Source: Novosphingobium sediminicola
GTDB lineage: Bacteria; Pseudomonadota; Alphaproteobacteria; Sphingomonadales; Sphingomonadaceae
Direction of reading: 5' to 3'
DNA: 64,000 nt
Assembly: GCF_014196525.1 (NCBI RefSeq)
Contig: NZ_JACIDX010000007.1
Location: 124,001 to 188,000 of the forward strand
Numbering within the stretch: position 1 is the first letter of the stretch; every line of letters starts with the position of its first letter. The notes below the pieces were generated by a model. That model saw only the letters and a list, made by a program, of their open reading frames with translations, was not told the origin of the DNA and ran no database searches. Below, piece after piece: positions 35,918 through 45,434 of the stretch. Both the position numbers and the translations under genes were made by a program.

Positions 35918-38280
35918 GCTCTCAGGCGTTCAATCGCCTGCGCCAGCGCGACATAGAGCTTGCCCATATCCGAGGACAGCAGCGTCACCGAGATCGCATG
36001 GCCATCGCGCGTCGAGAGCAGATGGCGCAGCATCGCCTCGAAATCATGGATATAGCGGTTCACATGGGCCTGAAACGCGCCATCGCTTTCATACAGGCCA
36101 AGCACATGGCGCGCATCGCCCGTATCGAGCAGGCGCACTGCGCGGCGGGTGAAAATGCCCCGGTCGCCGCGCAGATAGGCCGCCCATGCGGTGTCGGCCA
36201 CTTCGCTGTCCAGCGCGCGGGTGATGTCCACGGCCTTGGATTGCAGCGTGTCGGTGATGATTGCCATGCGGCGTGAGAAATCGCCGTCCATGCGATCCTC
36301 GGCCTTGTCGCGTGCCTCGGCCACGCGGGTTTCGAGATGGTCGATCACGCTTTCCACCTCGCGCAGCTGATCGCGCAATTGATGCGCGGCCTCGCGGCTG
36401 ATGCCCAGAGCATGGGCGGCGGCCTGCTCCAGTTGACCGCTGATCTCGCCGGCCTTCAGGCGCATCGCGCGTTCCAGCGCCGCTCCGCTCTCGCTCGACA
36501 ATTGATCGACCAGCGCGGTGACGCGCGCCGCGCCATCGCTTTCGATCAGGGCGAGGGTCTGCATCACGCTGCCGCCCAACTGGCGGATTGCTTCGCCCAA
36601 TTCGCCCTGCGCGTCGCTGGCGATGCGCTGTGCCTCGCTTTCCACCTGCGCCAGATGATCGCGCAGCAGGCCGACGGCCGTATCCTGCGCGCTCAACGCA
36701 TGGCCGACGCCCAAGGCCACGCCCTGCGCCTGATCCATCCGCTGGGCCAGCATCTCGCCCTGCGCGCCCGCCTCGACCACGATGCCGCGCAAAGCCTGAA
36801 TCCGCGCCTCAAATCCGGCCAGTTGCTCCTCGCTCTGCGTCAGGGCAGGGGGCAGCGTTTCCCGGCTGTGATGCGCCGAAGACTCAATCAACTGGAGCAG
36901 GCGAACACTCGATTCGGTCAGCTTTTCCAAGCTCCTGTCGGTCTCTCCCAGACGCCGCTCCAGCCCTTCGAGGCGCTGCGCCATCGCGCCCGAAACCGCC
37001 ACATCGGCCGCCGCAACCGCCTCCAGCCGCGCCTCTGCCTGCGCCAGACGCAGGCTGGTGGCCTCGCTCATCACGCCCAGTTTGCCCGCGCGCTCGATGG
37101 CGGCATCATGGCGCTGCGCCAATTCGCGATCGATGCGCGACAGGTCATTGGTCAGACGTGCCGTTGCCGCCTGCCAGTCACCCAGCGCCACCGCCTCATT
37201 CTCGCGCAGCGAACGGCCAATCGTGGCCGCCTCGTCGCGCAGGGCCGACAGGCGCGCGCGCAGCGAGGTCAGCGCCTCGGCCTCATCGGAATCGAGCTGG
37301 GCGCGGGTGGCGGCAATCTCGTCGCCCATCGCGGCCGCGCGCAGATGCAGCGCTTCGCGCGCCTCGGCCTCATGCCGCTCCAGATCCAGTGCAAAGCCGG
37401 TCGAGCGGGCCTCCAGCGCCTCGAAACGCCCGGTGATCACCCCGTCCAACTGTTGCGTCCGGCTCTCCAGCGCGCTCAGACCGCTCTCGATACGCTCACG
37501 CAGGGCAATGACCTGCTGTTCGCTCGACTGGCCAAAATCCTGCAAACGTTCGAGACCTTTGACCATGTCCTGAAGGTGGGCATGGGCGATTCGGCCCGCA
37601 TTGCCGATATTGCTGGTCACATCCTTGGCCGCATTGGTGATGACGGGCAGATGGACGCGCAACTGTTCCATATTGGCCAGCGCGGCGGCGCTTACCGTGC
37701 CAATCACATCAACCTGCGCGGCATTGTCGCGCACCAGCGAATCGATCCGTCCGGCGCTCTGGCCGATGCGGTCGACGGCAGTGCGCCCCAGCGCATCCAA
37801 TTCGCGGGTCTGAGCGGCCAAAAACTCGCGCGCCAAACTCAATTCGCGGTTTAGCGAGGTCAGCCGATGTTCCAGCGCCTCCGATTCGCGACGCAGCAGC
37901 GCGGCGGCATCGCCAAAACGGGCAGCTTCACGGCGGCTCGACCTCTGCACGATCAGATAGACCAGCGCGATCAGCAACACCGGCGGCGACCATTGCAGCG
38001 CCAGCGCGCTCCACGCCTCAGGCGCGCGCGCCGCAGCTATCGCGTCGGCCTGATCGGCAGCGAACAGCGCGCTCCACCCGGCCACCAAAACCAGTGCCAC
38101 CACGGGCGGCAGCCATTCGGGCATCCGGCGCGGGGCAGGCCCAGCCCCATTCCCATAGGCCTCATCCCAACCGGCCTCTTCTTCTCCCCCGGTCAGCGCG
38201 TCTAAGGGTATGCCCTTATTCACTTCTTCCTCGGAAGATAGCTGGGCCTCGATGCTGTAAATGGGTGTTCCGCTCGCCAT
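35914..38280 (-). CDS. Large membrane-anchored coiled-coil protein, unknown
   Basis: The 788-aa product has an acidic N-terminus, two membrane helices (about residues 57-75 and 97-112) and a very long helical region (about 120-690) rich in Glu, Ala, Arg and Leu with heptad-like spacing, so it should form an extended coiled coil in the cytoplasm or periplasm. The last 100 residues (AWAAYLRGDRGIFTRRAVRLL to LYVALAQAIERLRA) look globular and better conserved. The start at 38280 follows an AAGGCGGG site. It is divergent from the Hpt-like gene (71 bp), which suggests a shared control region. I do not recognise a characterised family; a cell-architecture or polar scaffold role is only a guess. Confidence 0.82.
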   Translation of the reverse strand: MASGTPIYSIEAQLSSEEEVNKGIPLDALTGGEEEAGWDEAYGNGAGPAPRRMPEWLPPVVALVLVAGWSALFAADQADAIAAARAPEAWSALALQWSPPVLLIALVYLIVQRSSRREAARFGDAAALLRRESEALEHRLTSLNRELSLAREFLAAQTRELDALGRTAVDRIGQSAGRIDSLVRDNAAQVDVIGTVSAAALANMEQLRVHLPVITNAAKDVTSNIGNAGRIAHAHLQDMVKGLERLQDFGQSSEQQVIALRERIESGLSALESRTQQLDGVITGRFEALEARSTGFALDLERHEAEAREALHLRAAAMGDEIAATRAQLDSDEAEALTSLRARLSALRDEAATIGRSLRENEAVALGDWQAATARLTNDLSRIDRELAQRHDAAIERAGKLGVMSEATSLRLAQAEARLEAVAAADVAVSGAMAQRLEGLERRLGETDRSLEKLTESSVRLLQLIESSAHHSRETLPPALTQSEEQLAGFEARIQALRGIVVEAGAQGEMLAQRMDQAQGVALGVGHALSAQDTAVGLLRDHLAQVESEAQRIASDAQGELGEAIRQLGGSVMQTLALIESDGAARVTALVDQLSSESGAALERAMRLKAGEISGQLEQAAAHALGISREAAHQLRDQLREVESVIDHLETRVAEARDKAEDRMDGDFSRRMAIITDTLQSKAVDITRALDSEVADTAWAAYLRGDRGIFTRRAVRLLDTGDARHVLGLYESDGAFQAHVNRYIHDFEAMLRHLLSTRDGHAISVTLLSSDMGKLYVALAQAIERLRA

Positions 38281-38351
38281 CCCGCCTTGATAGCGCACAA
38301 GCCGCCTTTGGGGAAACACTGCTTTAACTTCTGCGGCGTAGTGTGCAGCCT

Positions 38352-38654
38352 ATGGCTTATGAAGCAGGTGCCCTTGACGCGACCCTCGCCGCCGCCGCTG
38401 GCGACGATCCGGTATTGATGCGCGAATTGCGCGCGAGCTTTCATGAAAGCCTCGCGCGGCAGATCGACCTGCTGCGCCGCGCGCGCTGCGATGGCAATTG
38501 GGAAGTCGCTGCGATGCGCCTTAAAGGGCTTGCCGCCAGTTTTCAGGTCTGGCCGCTGATCGCTCTGGCTGAACAGGCGCTGGATGGCGCGCCCGGCGAT
38601 CCGGTTGTCCTGCGTCAGTTGCAGGCGTTTCTGGATGAATTTCCGCTGGGTTGA
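38352..38654 (+). CDS. Hpt-like protein lacking the phospho-histidine
   Basis: The 100-aa, all-helical product matches the histidine phosphotransfer fold around AAMRLKGLAASFQVWPLIALAEQAL. In true Hpt domains the sequence is H-x-L-K-G; here Met55 takes the place of His (codon ATG at 38514). The nearby His31 is not at the phospho-site. The protein therefore probably does not relay phosphate by the usual route and may instead bind a kinase or receiver as a decoy or scaffold. It opens a four-gene plus-strand cluster ending in a kinase-like protein. Confidence 0.72.
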   Translation: MAYEAGALDATLAAAAGDDPVLMRELRASFHESLARQIDLLRRARCDGNWEVAAMRLKGLAASFQVWPLIALAEQALDGAPGDPVVLRQLQAFLDEFPLG

Positions 38655-38751
38655 TCCTTCCGGGCTCATCCGGCCTATAGCGCTTGGCATAATCGTTGGC
38701 CTTGATTACAACCCGCCCGGTTCGGCCAGATTGGCATTTCCGGAGAATGTC

Positions 38752-39987
38752 TTGCGCGTTGCGCTTTTATCCCTGATCGCGCCCGTCACCGGCGATAGTG
38801 GCGGGGCAGGCGGCGCCCTCGGCGGCGCGTCCCCCATTTTGCCGCGCGGTCTGATGCGGCTTGGCGGGCATACGTTGGCGCGGCATCAACTGGCGATTGC
38901 GCTGGCGCTGGGATGCGACCGGGTGATTGTGGTGGCGCCCGGCGGGCTCGACGGATTGCTGCCTCTGCAACATGCCGCCGAAAGCGCGGGCGCGCTGTTT
39001 CACCGTGTTTCGGGCGCGCATGGCATCATGGGGCTGGTCAGCGCGCAGGACGAGGTCATTGCGCTGGGCGATGGCGTGCTGGCATGGCCCGATCTGGCGC
39101 AGGAATTGCTGGCGACCCCCACCGTATTGGTGCAGCCGGTCGAACAGGGGGTGGCCGCTGGTTTCGAGCGGCTCGATTTCAATTATGCTTCGGCCGGGGC
39201 GATGCGTTTTCCGGGGCGTTTGGTCGAACGGCTTTCCGAATTGCCCGGCGATGTCGAACCCTTTGCCTGTCTTCAGCGAATCGCCTTGCAGGGCGGCGTG
39301 CCCCAGCGCTCGGTGCCTGATGAGGTGATCGCGCAGGGGCGGTGGAACCTGCTCCATAATGAACGCGAAATTCAGGCGGTCGAACCGGACTGGATCAGCC
39401 ACCATTTGTTCGAGGATGGGGCGCTCCAACCCTCCGAATGGCTCGCCGGACAGGTTGTGCGCCTTGCCGGGCCTGCTTTGCTGGAGGCCGGATCGGGCGG
39501 AACGGTGGTGGCCATGGCGGCGGGCGTGCTGGCCGCGCTGGGGTTGGTTGCGGGTGGTTTTGGCGCGCTGACGCTGGGCCTGCTGCTGGTCGCGCTGGCA
39601 TGGCTGGGCTTTGCCTGCGCCTCAATGTTTGGCCGTTTTGAGCGGCGTTCGCTGCGTTTGCCCCGGCCGCGTCTGGCTCCTGCGGTGACATATCGCTGGA
39701 TTGTCGATGGCGTCTTGCTGGCCCTGCTGGGGCTGGCTCATGGCGAGCGGACCTATGTCGCGGCCCTGTTTGAGCCGTTGATGCTGCTGGGCCTGATCCG
39801 CCTCGTGCCTGCTGTGGTGGCGAATCGCAAAGCGGCGTGGATGGAGGACCGGGCGCTGCTGGCGCTGGTGCTTTCGCTGCTTTCGCTCTTCGGTTTGTTG
39901 CGCAATGGGGTGGCGGTTTTGGCGGTTGCGCTGTTGCTGGGCGGCATAATTATGGCCGGGCGGCAAAATCGGCTAACGTCAACTTAA
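38752..39987 (+). CDS. Nucleotidyltransferase-like N-domain fused to membrane domain
   Basis: The 411-aa product is read from TTG 38752 with a GGAG site 6 nt upstream; a longer frame overlapping the Hpt-like gene is less likely. The N-terminal half (MRLGGHTLARHQLAIALAL, GCDRVIVVAPGG, VIALGDGVLAW) resembles a sugar/nucleotide-transferase Rossmann-like fold, but the canonical GxGTRL loop is not visible. The C-terminal half has about four or five membrane helices. No CDP-alcohol phosphotransferase motif was found. Function unknown; its place between Hpt-like and kinase-like genes is odd. Confidence 0.68.
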   Translation: MRVALLSLIAPVTGDSGGAGGALGGASPILPRGLMRLGGHTLARHQLAIALALGCDRVIVVAPGGLDGLLPLQHAAESAGALFHRVSGAHGIMGLVSAQDEVIALGDGVLAWPDLAQELLATPTVLVQPVEQGVAAGFERLDFNYASAGAMRFPGRLVERLSELPGDVEPFACLQRIALQGGVPQRSVPDEVIAQGRWNLLHNEREIQAVEPDWISHHLFEDGALQPSEWLAGQVVRLAGPALLEAGSGGTVVAMAAGVLAALGLVAGGFGALTLGLLLVALAWLGFACASMFGRFERRSLRLPRPRLAPAVTYRWIVDGVLLALLGLAHGERTYVAALFEPLMLLGLIRLVPAVVANRKAAWMEDRALLALVLSLLSLFGLLRNGVAVLAVALLLGGIIMAGRQNRLTST

Positions 39988-40011
39988 CTCCCTATCCACT
40001 ATGGTAGGCGC

Positions 40012-40956
40012 ATGACCGACCGTATGTCTGAAGCTCCTGGCAGGGATTCGAGTGATTCCTCGCTGCGCCTGCAACTGGCGCGGGGCGACGCTGTGGTGGG
40101 ATCGGTGGTGCCGGTTTTGCGGCATTTGCTGGTCTGCGGCGATCAAGGCCTGTTTGGCGACGATGTGCTGGCGCGGCTGCGCGCGATGCTCGACGATCTG
40201 GCGAATCAACTGGAGGGCGCGCTGCTCGATGCGGGCGGGCGCGGCGGCATTATCGACATGCTGATGGAGCAATTGCCCGAGGTTCCCGGCCTGCTGGCGC
40301 ATCTTCATGCGCTGGCGCTGGAATGGCAAATGACCCAGCGTCTGGCCGACAGGCTGGGGGTGGACCCGGTGGTTTCGCCTTTGTTGCAGGCGCTTATCGC
40401 ATCGAGCGAGGCGGAAACCTCGGCGCGGGGCATGAAATTGCTGGCCGCTCAGGCGCGCTTTGCCCAGAATCAGCGGCGGATGCAGTTGCCCTTGAGCGAA
40501 TTGCCCGCTGAATTGCTGCATGGCGTGCTGGTCGCGCTGCATATCGCGGTTGAGGAGGATGGCGAGGCCGCCGCCCGTGCCGCGCAGGCTTTGCGCGAAC
40601 ATTATGATGAGGCCTCGACTCGCCTTGGCCTGTTGGCGCGGCTGGTGGCGGCGATGGGCGCGGGTTCGGTCGCGGCGCTGGCTCTGGCGCATGGCGGGGT
40701 GGCGATGTTTGCCTCGGCGCTGGCGCTGGCGGGCGATGGATCGCGCGAATCGGTGCTGCTCTCGATGCGCGATGGGCAACAGGCGCGCCTGTCGGTGGCG
40801 CTGCGCGCGGGCGGGGCGAAGCTGGGCGTGATCGAGGAAAACCTGCTGATCCTGCATCCGCAGACGATCCGCCCCGATGGTCTGGCCCGGCTGAGCGTCG
40901 AACGCGCGGGCGAATTGCTGGTCGAGGCGGCGCAGGCTTTGGGGCGGCTTGCATGA
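40012..40956 (+). CDS. Uncharacterised helical protein, partner of the kinase-like gene
   Basis: The 314-aa product is soluble, Ala/Leu-rich and largely helical (LLHGVLVALHIAVEEDGEAAARAAQAL). I see no catalytic motif and no membrane segment apart from a mildly hydrophobic patch near residues 210-240. An alternative start is ATG 40024. The stop overlaps the next gene's start (ATGA), so its product is made together with the histidine kinase-like protein and could be its input or partner. Confidence 0.72.
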   Translation: MTDRMSEAPGRDSSDSSLRLQLARGDAVVGSVVPVLRHLLVCGDQGLFGDDVLARLRAMLDDLANQLEGALLDAGGRGGIIDMLMEQLPEVPGLLAHLHALALEWQMTQRLADRLGVDPVVSPLLQALIASSEAETSARGMKLLAAQARFAQNQRRMQLPLSELPAELLHGVLVALHIAVEEDGEAAARAAQALREHYDEASTRLGLLARLVAAMGAGSVAALALAHGGVAMFASALALAGDGSRESVLLSMRDGQQARLSVALRAGGAKLGVIEENLLILHPQTIRPDGLARLSVERAGELLVEAAQALGRLA

Positions 40957-42320
40957 GCGCGCCCGAGCGCATTCAGGTCGAAGCGCAAAGTGATGGCGAA
41001 GACCGGCTGCTGAGGGCGGACGAACCGCTGTCGGCGCTGCAAATCCGTTGCGGCGGGACGATCCCGGGCGCGATTGCCGTGCCGGAACTGCGCGAACTGG
41101 TCAGCAAGGCGCGCGGCTTTGGCCTGAAACTGGCGCGGCCGATCATTGCGCAGGACGGGCAGGAAACCATCCGCGCATGGATCGAGGTGACGCCGCAAGA
41201 GGGCGGCTGCCTGATCATCCTGCGCCATTGGCAGGCCAGCAGCCTGCCGCCCGAACCGGCCGATCTGGCCAACCGGCGCCGGGTGGAAATCGACCGGGCG
41301 CTGGCCGAACTGACCGCGCGGCTCGATCCGCATCAGCGTTTGATGACGGTCGATGCCTCGGCGGGCGATCTGGTCCAAGTGGCGCAGGCGATGCGCGGTG
41401 GGCTGGGCCGGGCTTGGACCGATTTCGTCGAACTGCCCGGCAGCGGGCTGCGGCAACCTCTGCACTGGCGCCTGCTCGATGGAGCGACGGTGTTGGTGCC
41501 GGGATCGCAGCGTGCGTGGCGCGCGACGATCCTGCCGCAAACCGGGCCGGAGGGCGAGACGCTGGGCTTTGACCTGTGCCTGACCAGCGATCAGCCTTTG
41601 CCTGTCCCGGTGGACCCCGAGGTGGAGGCGGAAATCCCACCTGCCAAGGCCAGCTCGGTGATCGGGCGGGAAATGGCTCCGGTGCTGCGTCAACCCATCG
41701 CGCGGATCATCGCCAATGCCGAAACCATCCGCACCCGCCGCGCGGGGCCTCTGACCGAGGAATATGCCGGTTATGCGGGCGATATCGCGGCGGCGGGGCA
41801 GCATTTGCTGACGCTGATCGAAGACCTGTCCGATATGGAGATCATCGAGGCCGAGGGCTTTGCACCGGCCGCCGACCGCATTGACCTGGCCGATGTGGCG
41901 CGGCGGGCGGCGGGCATTCTGGGCGTGCGGGCGCGGGAAAAGAACATCACCATCCACGCGCCCGACGAAACCATGCATCTGGGCGCGGTGGGCGAATTTC
42001 GCCGGGTGCTTCAGGTGCTGCTCAATCTGGTCGGCAATGCTATCCGCTACAGCCCGGAAAACTCGGCCATCTCGGTGCTGCTGACCGCTGGCGCAGGGCG
42101 TGCGCGGATCACCATCGCGGATCAGGGGCCGGGCCTTTCACCTCAGGACGCCGCGCGCGTGTTCGACAAGTTCGAGCGGCTGGGGCGCAGCGGGGATGGC
42201 GGATCGGGGCTGGGGCTCTATATCTCGCGGCGTCTGGCGCGGGCGATGGGGGGCGAACTCAGCGTTGAGGGCCATGAAGGGCAGGGCGCGCGGTTTGTGC
42301 TGGAATTGCCGCAGGGGTAA
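40953..42320 (+). CDS. Histidine-kinase-like protein with Pro in place of His
   Basis: The 455-aa product has no membrane segment. Residues 30-210 look like a PAS-like or other sensing region. The dimerisation helix reads REMAPVLRQPIARIIANAE: aligned to S-H-E-L-R-T-P-L, the phospho-acceptor position is Pro243 (codon CCG at 41679). The ATP-binding domain is complete: N-box LNLVGNAIRYSP (N362), G1 ADQGPGLS, F-box FDKFERLG and G2 GSGLGLYIS. It can therefore probably bind ATP but not autophosphorylate on the normal histidine, as in the pseudokinase DivL (Tyr) of Caulobacter. No cognate response regulator is adjacent. Confidence 0.85.
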   Translation: MSAPERIQVEAQSDGEDRLLRADEPLSALQIRCGGTIPGAIAVPELRELVSKARGFGLKLARPIIAQDGQETIRAWIEVTPQEGGCLIILRHWQASSLPPEPADLANRRRVEIDRALAELTARLDPHQRLMTVDASAGDLVQVAQAMRGGLGRAWTDFVELPGSGLRQPLHWRLLDGATVLVPGSQRAWRATILPQTGPEGETLGFDLCLTSDQPLPVPVDPEVEAEIPPAKASSVIGREMAPVLRQPIARIIANAETIRTRRAGPLTEEYAGYAGDIAAAGQHLLTLIEDLSDMEIIEAEGFAPAADRIDLADVARRAAGILGVRAREKNITIHAPDETMHLGAVGEFRRVLQVLLNLVGNAIRYSPENSAISVLLTAGAGRARITIADQGPGLSPQDAARVFDKFERLGRSGDGGSGLGLYISRRLARAMGGELSVEGHEGQGARFVLELPQG

Positions 42321-42330
42321 AGGGGGAAGA

Positions 42331-42537
42331 GTGCCTCCGGCGGGCAAAGGGCGGGGGCCCTTTGCAATCCCGATAATTTGAGGGTGGGTTTGAGGCGTTG
42401 AGCCATAATTATTAAAGCCTGCGGCGCTGATTTAGGCGCCGCAGGCTTTTATATTTCAAACGGTGCGTCCGACACAAAATGCCGAACCCCAACCACAACG
42501 CCGACAGTAACGGGAGCGCGAGGGTCTAGACCCTCGC
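42331..42537 (+). repeat. Dispersed palindromic intergenic repeat, copy 2
   Basis: Forward copy. It has GCAAAGGGC/GCCCTTTGC arms at 42344-42352 and 42357-42365, a 14-bp perfect inverted repeat AAAGCCTGCGGCGC/GCGCCGCAGGCTTT at 42414-42427 and 42436-42449, the CGTCCGACACAAAATGCCGAAC block near 42465, and the 20-bp palindrome GCGAGGGTCTAGACCCTCGC at 42518-42537. It fills the gap between the convergent kinase-like gene and gltA. Confidence 0.9.
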
Positions 42538-42630
42538 ATTCAACCCCTTTTCTTCAAACCAAAAACCCCAAACAAAAACGCGGAAGAAAGTTTCCCTTCC
42601 CCCGCGTTCCTGAATGGTCGAGCCTAAGGC

Positions 42631-43914
42631 TTAACGCTGGCCAACGGGCACGTAATCGCGCTGCGTCGGGCCGGTGTAGAGCTGGCGCGGACGGCCGATC
42701 TTCTGGCTGGGATCTTCGATCATTTCGTTCCACTGGGCCACCCAGCCCACGGTGCGCGCCAGGGCGAACAGCACGGTGAACATGGTGGTGGGGAAGCCGA
42801 TGGCCGACAGGATGATGCCCGAATAGAAGTCGACGTTGGGGAACAGCTTCTTTTCGACGAAGTAGGGATCGTTCAGCGCGATCTCTTCAAGGCGCAGCGC
42901 GGTTTCGAACAGCGGGTCCTGCACGTTGAGCGCGTCGAACACTTCGCGCACGGTCTTCTGCATCACAGTCGCGCGCGGGTCGCGGTTCTTGTAAACGCGG
43001 TGGCCAAAGCCCATCAGACGGAACGGATCGTTCTTGTCCTTGGCGCGCTCGATATAGTGCGGGATCTTGTCGGGCGTGCCGATTTCGCGCAGCATGTTGA
43101 GGCAGGCTTCGTTCGCGCCGCCATGGGCGGGGCCCCACAGGCAGGCGATGCCGGCGGCAACACAGGCAAACGGGTTGGCGCCCGACGAACCGGCCAGACG
43201 CACGGTCGAGGTCGAAGCGTTCTGCTCGTGGTCGGCGTGCAGGATGAAGATGCGGTCCATCGCCTTTTCGACGGCGGGCACAACTTCATATTCTTCGGCC
43301 GGAACGCCAAAGGTCATGCGCAGGAAGTTGCCGGCATAGGACAGCTTGTTGTCGGGATAGACGAAGGGCTGACCCACCGAATACTTATACGCCATGGCGG
43401 CGATGGTCGGGATCTTGGCGATCAGGCGGTGGGCCGAAATGCGGCGCTGCACCGGATCGGAGATGTCCGTGCTGTCATGATAGAAGGCCGAGAGCGCGCC
43501 GACTACGCCGACCATGATGGCCATCGGGTGCGCGTCGCGACGGAAGCCCTTGAAGAAGCTGGAAAGCTGTTCATGGACCATCGTGTGGCGCGTGATCGTG
43601 CGCGTGAACGTGTCGAGTTCGGCGCCGCTGGGCAGTTCGCCGTTCAGCAGGAGGTAGCAGACCTCCATGAAAGACGAATTTTCGGCCAGCTGACCGATGG
43701 GATAGCCGCGATGCAGCAGCACACCTTCGTCGCCGTCGATATAGGTCAGCGCGCTTTCGCACGATGCCGTCGAAGTGAAGCCGGGGTCATAGGTGAATGC
43801 GCCGGTCTGGGCATAGAGCTTGCGGATGTCGATAACATCCGGACCCACGCTACCCTTCAGGATCGGGGATTCAACTTCCTTGCCCTCGACGATGAACTTT
43901 GCCGTATCACCCAC
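42631..43914 (-). CDS. gltA: Citrate synthase (type II)
   Basis: GltA condenses oxaloacetate and acetyl-CoA to citrate at the entry to the TCA cycle. The 427-aa product is the large, NADH-sensitive-type family. Catalytic histidines lie in [13 protein letters not shown] and [15 protein letters not shown], and the aspartate in NVDFYSGI. It follows gltX by 36 bp on the same strand and probably shares a transcript. Confidence 0.97.
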   Translation of the reverse strand: MGDTAKFIVEGKEVESPILKGSVGPDVIDIRKLYAQTGAFTYDPGFTSTASCESALTYIDGDEGVLLHRGYPIGQLAENSSFMEVCYLLLNGELPSGAELDTFTRTITRHTMVHEQLSSFFKGFRRDAHPMAIMVGVVGALSAFYHDSTDISDPVQRRISAHRLIAKIPTIAAMAYKYSVGQPFVYPDNKLSYAGNFLRMTFGVPAEEYEVVPAVEKAMDRIFILHADHEQNASTSTVRLAGSSGANPFACVAAGIACLWGPAHGGANEACLNMLREIGTPDKIPHYIERAKDKNDPFRLMGFGHRVYKNRDPRATVMQKTVREVFDALNVQDPLFETALRLEEIALNDPYFVEKKLFPNVDFYSGIILSAIGFPTTMFTVLFALARTVGWVAQWNEMIEDPSQKIGRPRQLYTGPTQRDYVPVGQR

Positions 43915-43950
43915 CGCAACACTCCTTGTACTTTGGCTCTAAATATGGGC

Positions 43951-45405
43951 TCAAATGTTTGTGGTTTCCATTTGCTCCGCGATGCGCGCGAGGCTTTCCT
44001 CTCGCCCAAGCAGGATCAAAACGTCGAAAATGCCCGGAGACGTGGTTTGCCCGGTCAGCGCCGCGCGAAGCGGTTGCGCCAGTTTACCAAGACCGAGCCC
44101 AAGCTCGCCGGCCAGTGATTTGACCGTGGCCTCCAGGGGCTCGATTGTCCAGTGCGTTTCCTGCAACAGCGTTGCGTGTATTTTATGGAGAATGGCGCGC
44201 GCTTCATCACTCAGCAGCGCGGCGGCCTTTTCTTCCAGCGCCAGCGGGCGCGACACGAACAGGAAGCGCGCGGCTCCTGCCAACTCATTGAGATCCTTAG
44301 CGCGAACCTTCAAGACCGGCATGGCGCGGGCCAGCAGGTCGAGGTCCACGGGCAGATCGGTGATCCGCGCGGCCACCAGTTCGGCCAGACGCGCATCATC
44401 GGCCTCGCGCAGGTAATGGCCGTTGAGATTGGCCAGCTTGGCGAAGTCGAAACGCGAGGCGCCCTTGTTCACATCCTTGATGTCGAACCATTCGATGGCT
44501 TGGGCAATCGAGATGATTTCCTCATCCCCATGGCCCCAGCCAAGACGCATCAGATAGTTGAGCACCGCCTCAGGCAGCAGGCCCATATCGTCGCGATAGG
44601 CATCTACGCCCAGCGCGCCGTGACGCTTGGACAGCTTCGCCCCGTCCGCGCCGTGGATCAGCGGGATATGGCCATATTCCGGATCAGGCCAGCCACCTTC
44701 AATGGCGTCCATCGCGCGGATGATGACCAACTGGCGGAAGGCATTGTTGATATGGTCGTCGCCGCGGATCACATGGGTCACGCCCATATCGTGATCGTCC
44801 ACCACCACGGCCAGCATATAGGTCGGCGTGCCGTCGCTGCGCAGGATGATGAAATCATCCAGCTCGACATTCTGCACGGTGATGCTGCCCTGCACCAGAT
44901 CGTCGATCACGGTAGCGCCATCGCGGGGCGCCTTCATGCGCACCACATAGGGCAGATCGGCGGGCCATTGATCGGGCGTAGCGTCGCGCCAGGGCGACTG
45001 AATACGGAACGGGCGCTTCTCGGCCTGCGCCGCCTCGCGCATCGCGCTCAGCTCTTCTTGGCTGAGATAGCAGCGATAGGCATGGCCCGCGTCGAGCAGC
45101 TTATGCGCGACCTCGGCATGGCGGGGCGAGCGTTCGAACTGCATCACCGCAGGCTGATCGCCATCAAGGCCCAACCAGCGCAGACCATCAAAGATCGCGT
45201 CAATCGCGGCATCGGTCGAACGCGCGCGGTCGGTATCCTCGATGCGCAGCAGATATTGGCCGCCTGTCGCGCGGGCATAGAGCCAGTTGAACAGAGCCGT
45301 GCGCGCGCCGCCAATATGCAGAAAACCTGTGGGCGAAGGCGCAAAACGGGTGACAATAGGGCGTTTGCCGGTGCTATTGCTGCCAGCCAACCCCGAACTT
45401 GTCAT
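43951..45405 (-). CDS. gltX: Glutamyl-tRNA synthetase
   Basis: This class I synthetase charges tRNA-Glu. The 484-aa product has HIGH as [17 protein letters not shown] and the KMSKS equivalent as [13 protein letters not shown] 45405 with an AAGGA site 8 nt upstream gives a 14-residue lead before the conserved start. It is divergent from comEC, with only 29 bp between the two starts, so at least one promoter must lie in coding sequence. Confidence 0.96.
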   Translation of the reverse strand: MTSSGLAGSNSTGKRPIVTRFAPSPTGFLHIGGARTALFNWLYARATGGQYLLRIEDTDRARSTDAAIDAIFDGLRWLGLDGDQPAVMQFERSPRHAEVAHKLLDAGHAYRCYLSQEELSAMREAAQAEKRPFRIQSPWRDATPDQWPADLPYVVRMKAPRDGATVIDDLVQGSITVQNVELDDFIILRSDGTPTYMLAVVVDDHDMGVTHVIRGDDHINNAFRQLVIIRAMDAIEGGWPDPEYGHIPLIHGADGAKLSKRHGALGVDAYRDDMGLLPEAVLNYLMRLGWGHGDEEIISIAQAIEWFDIKDVNKGASRFDFAKLANLNGHYLREADDARLAELVAARITDLPVDLDLLARAMPVLKVRAKDLNELAGAARFLFVSRPLALEEKAAALLSDEARAILHKIHATLLQETHWTIEPLEATVKSLAGELGLGLGKLAQPLRAALTGQTTSPGIFDVLILLGREESLARIAEQMETTNI

Positions 45406-45434
45406 TCCCTTGTCCTTTCTGTCCTATAGGGCCC

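Noticed and set aside
38752..39987. CDP-alcohol phosphatidyltransferase fusion (IPCT-DIPPS type)
   Set aside because: The DGxxAR...GxxxDxxxD motif is absent from the membrane half.
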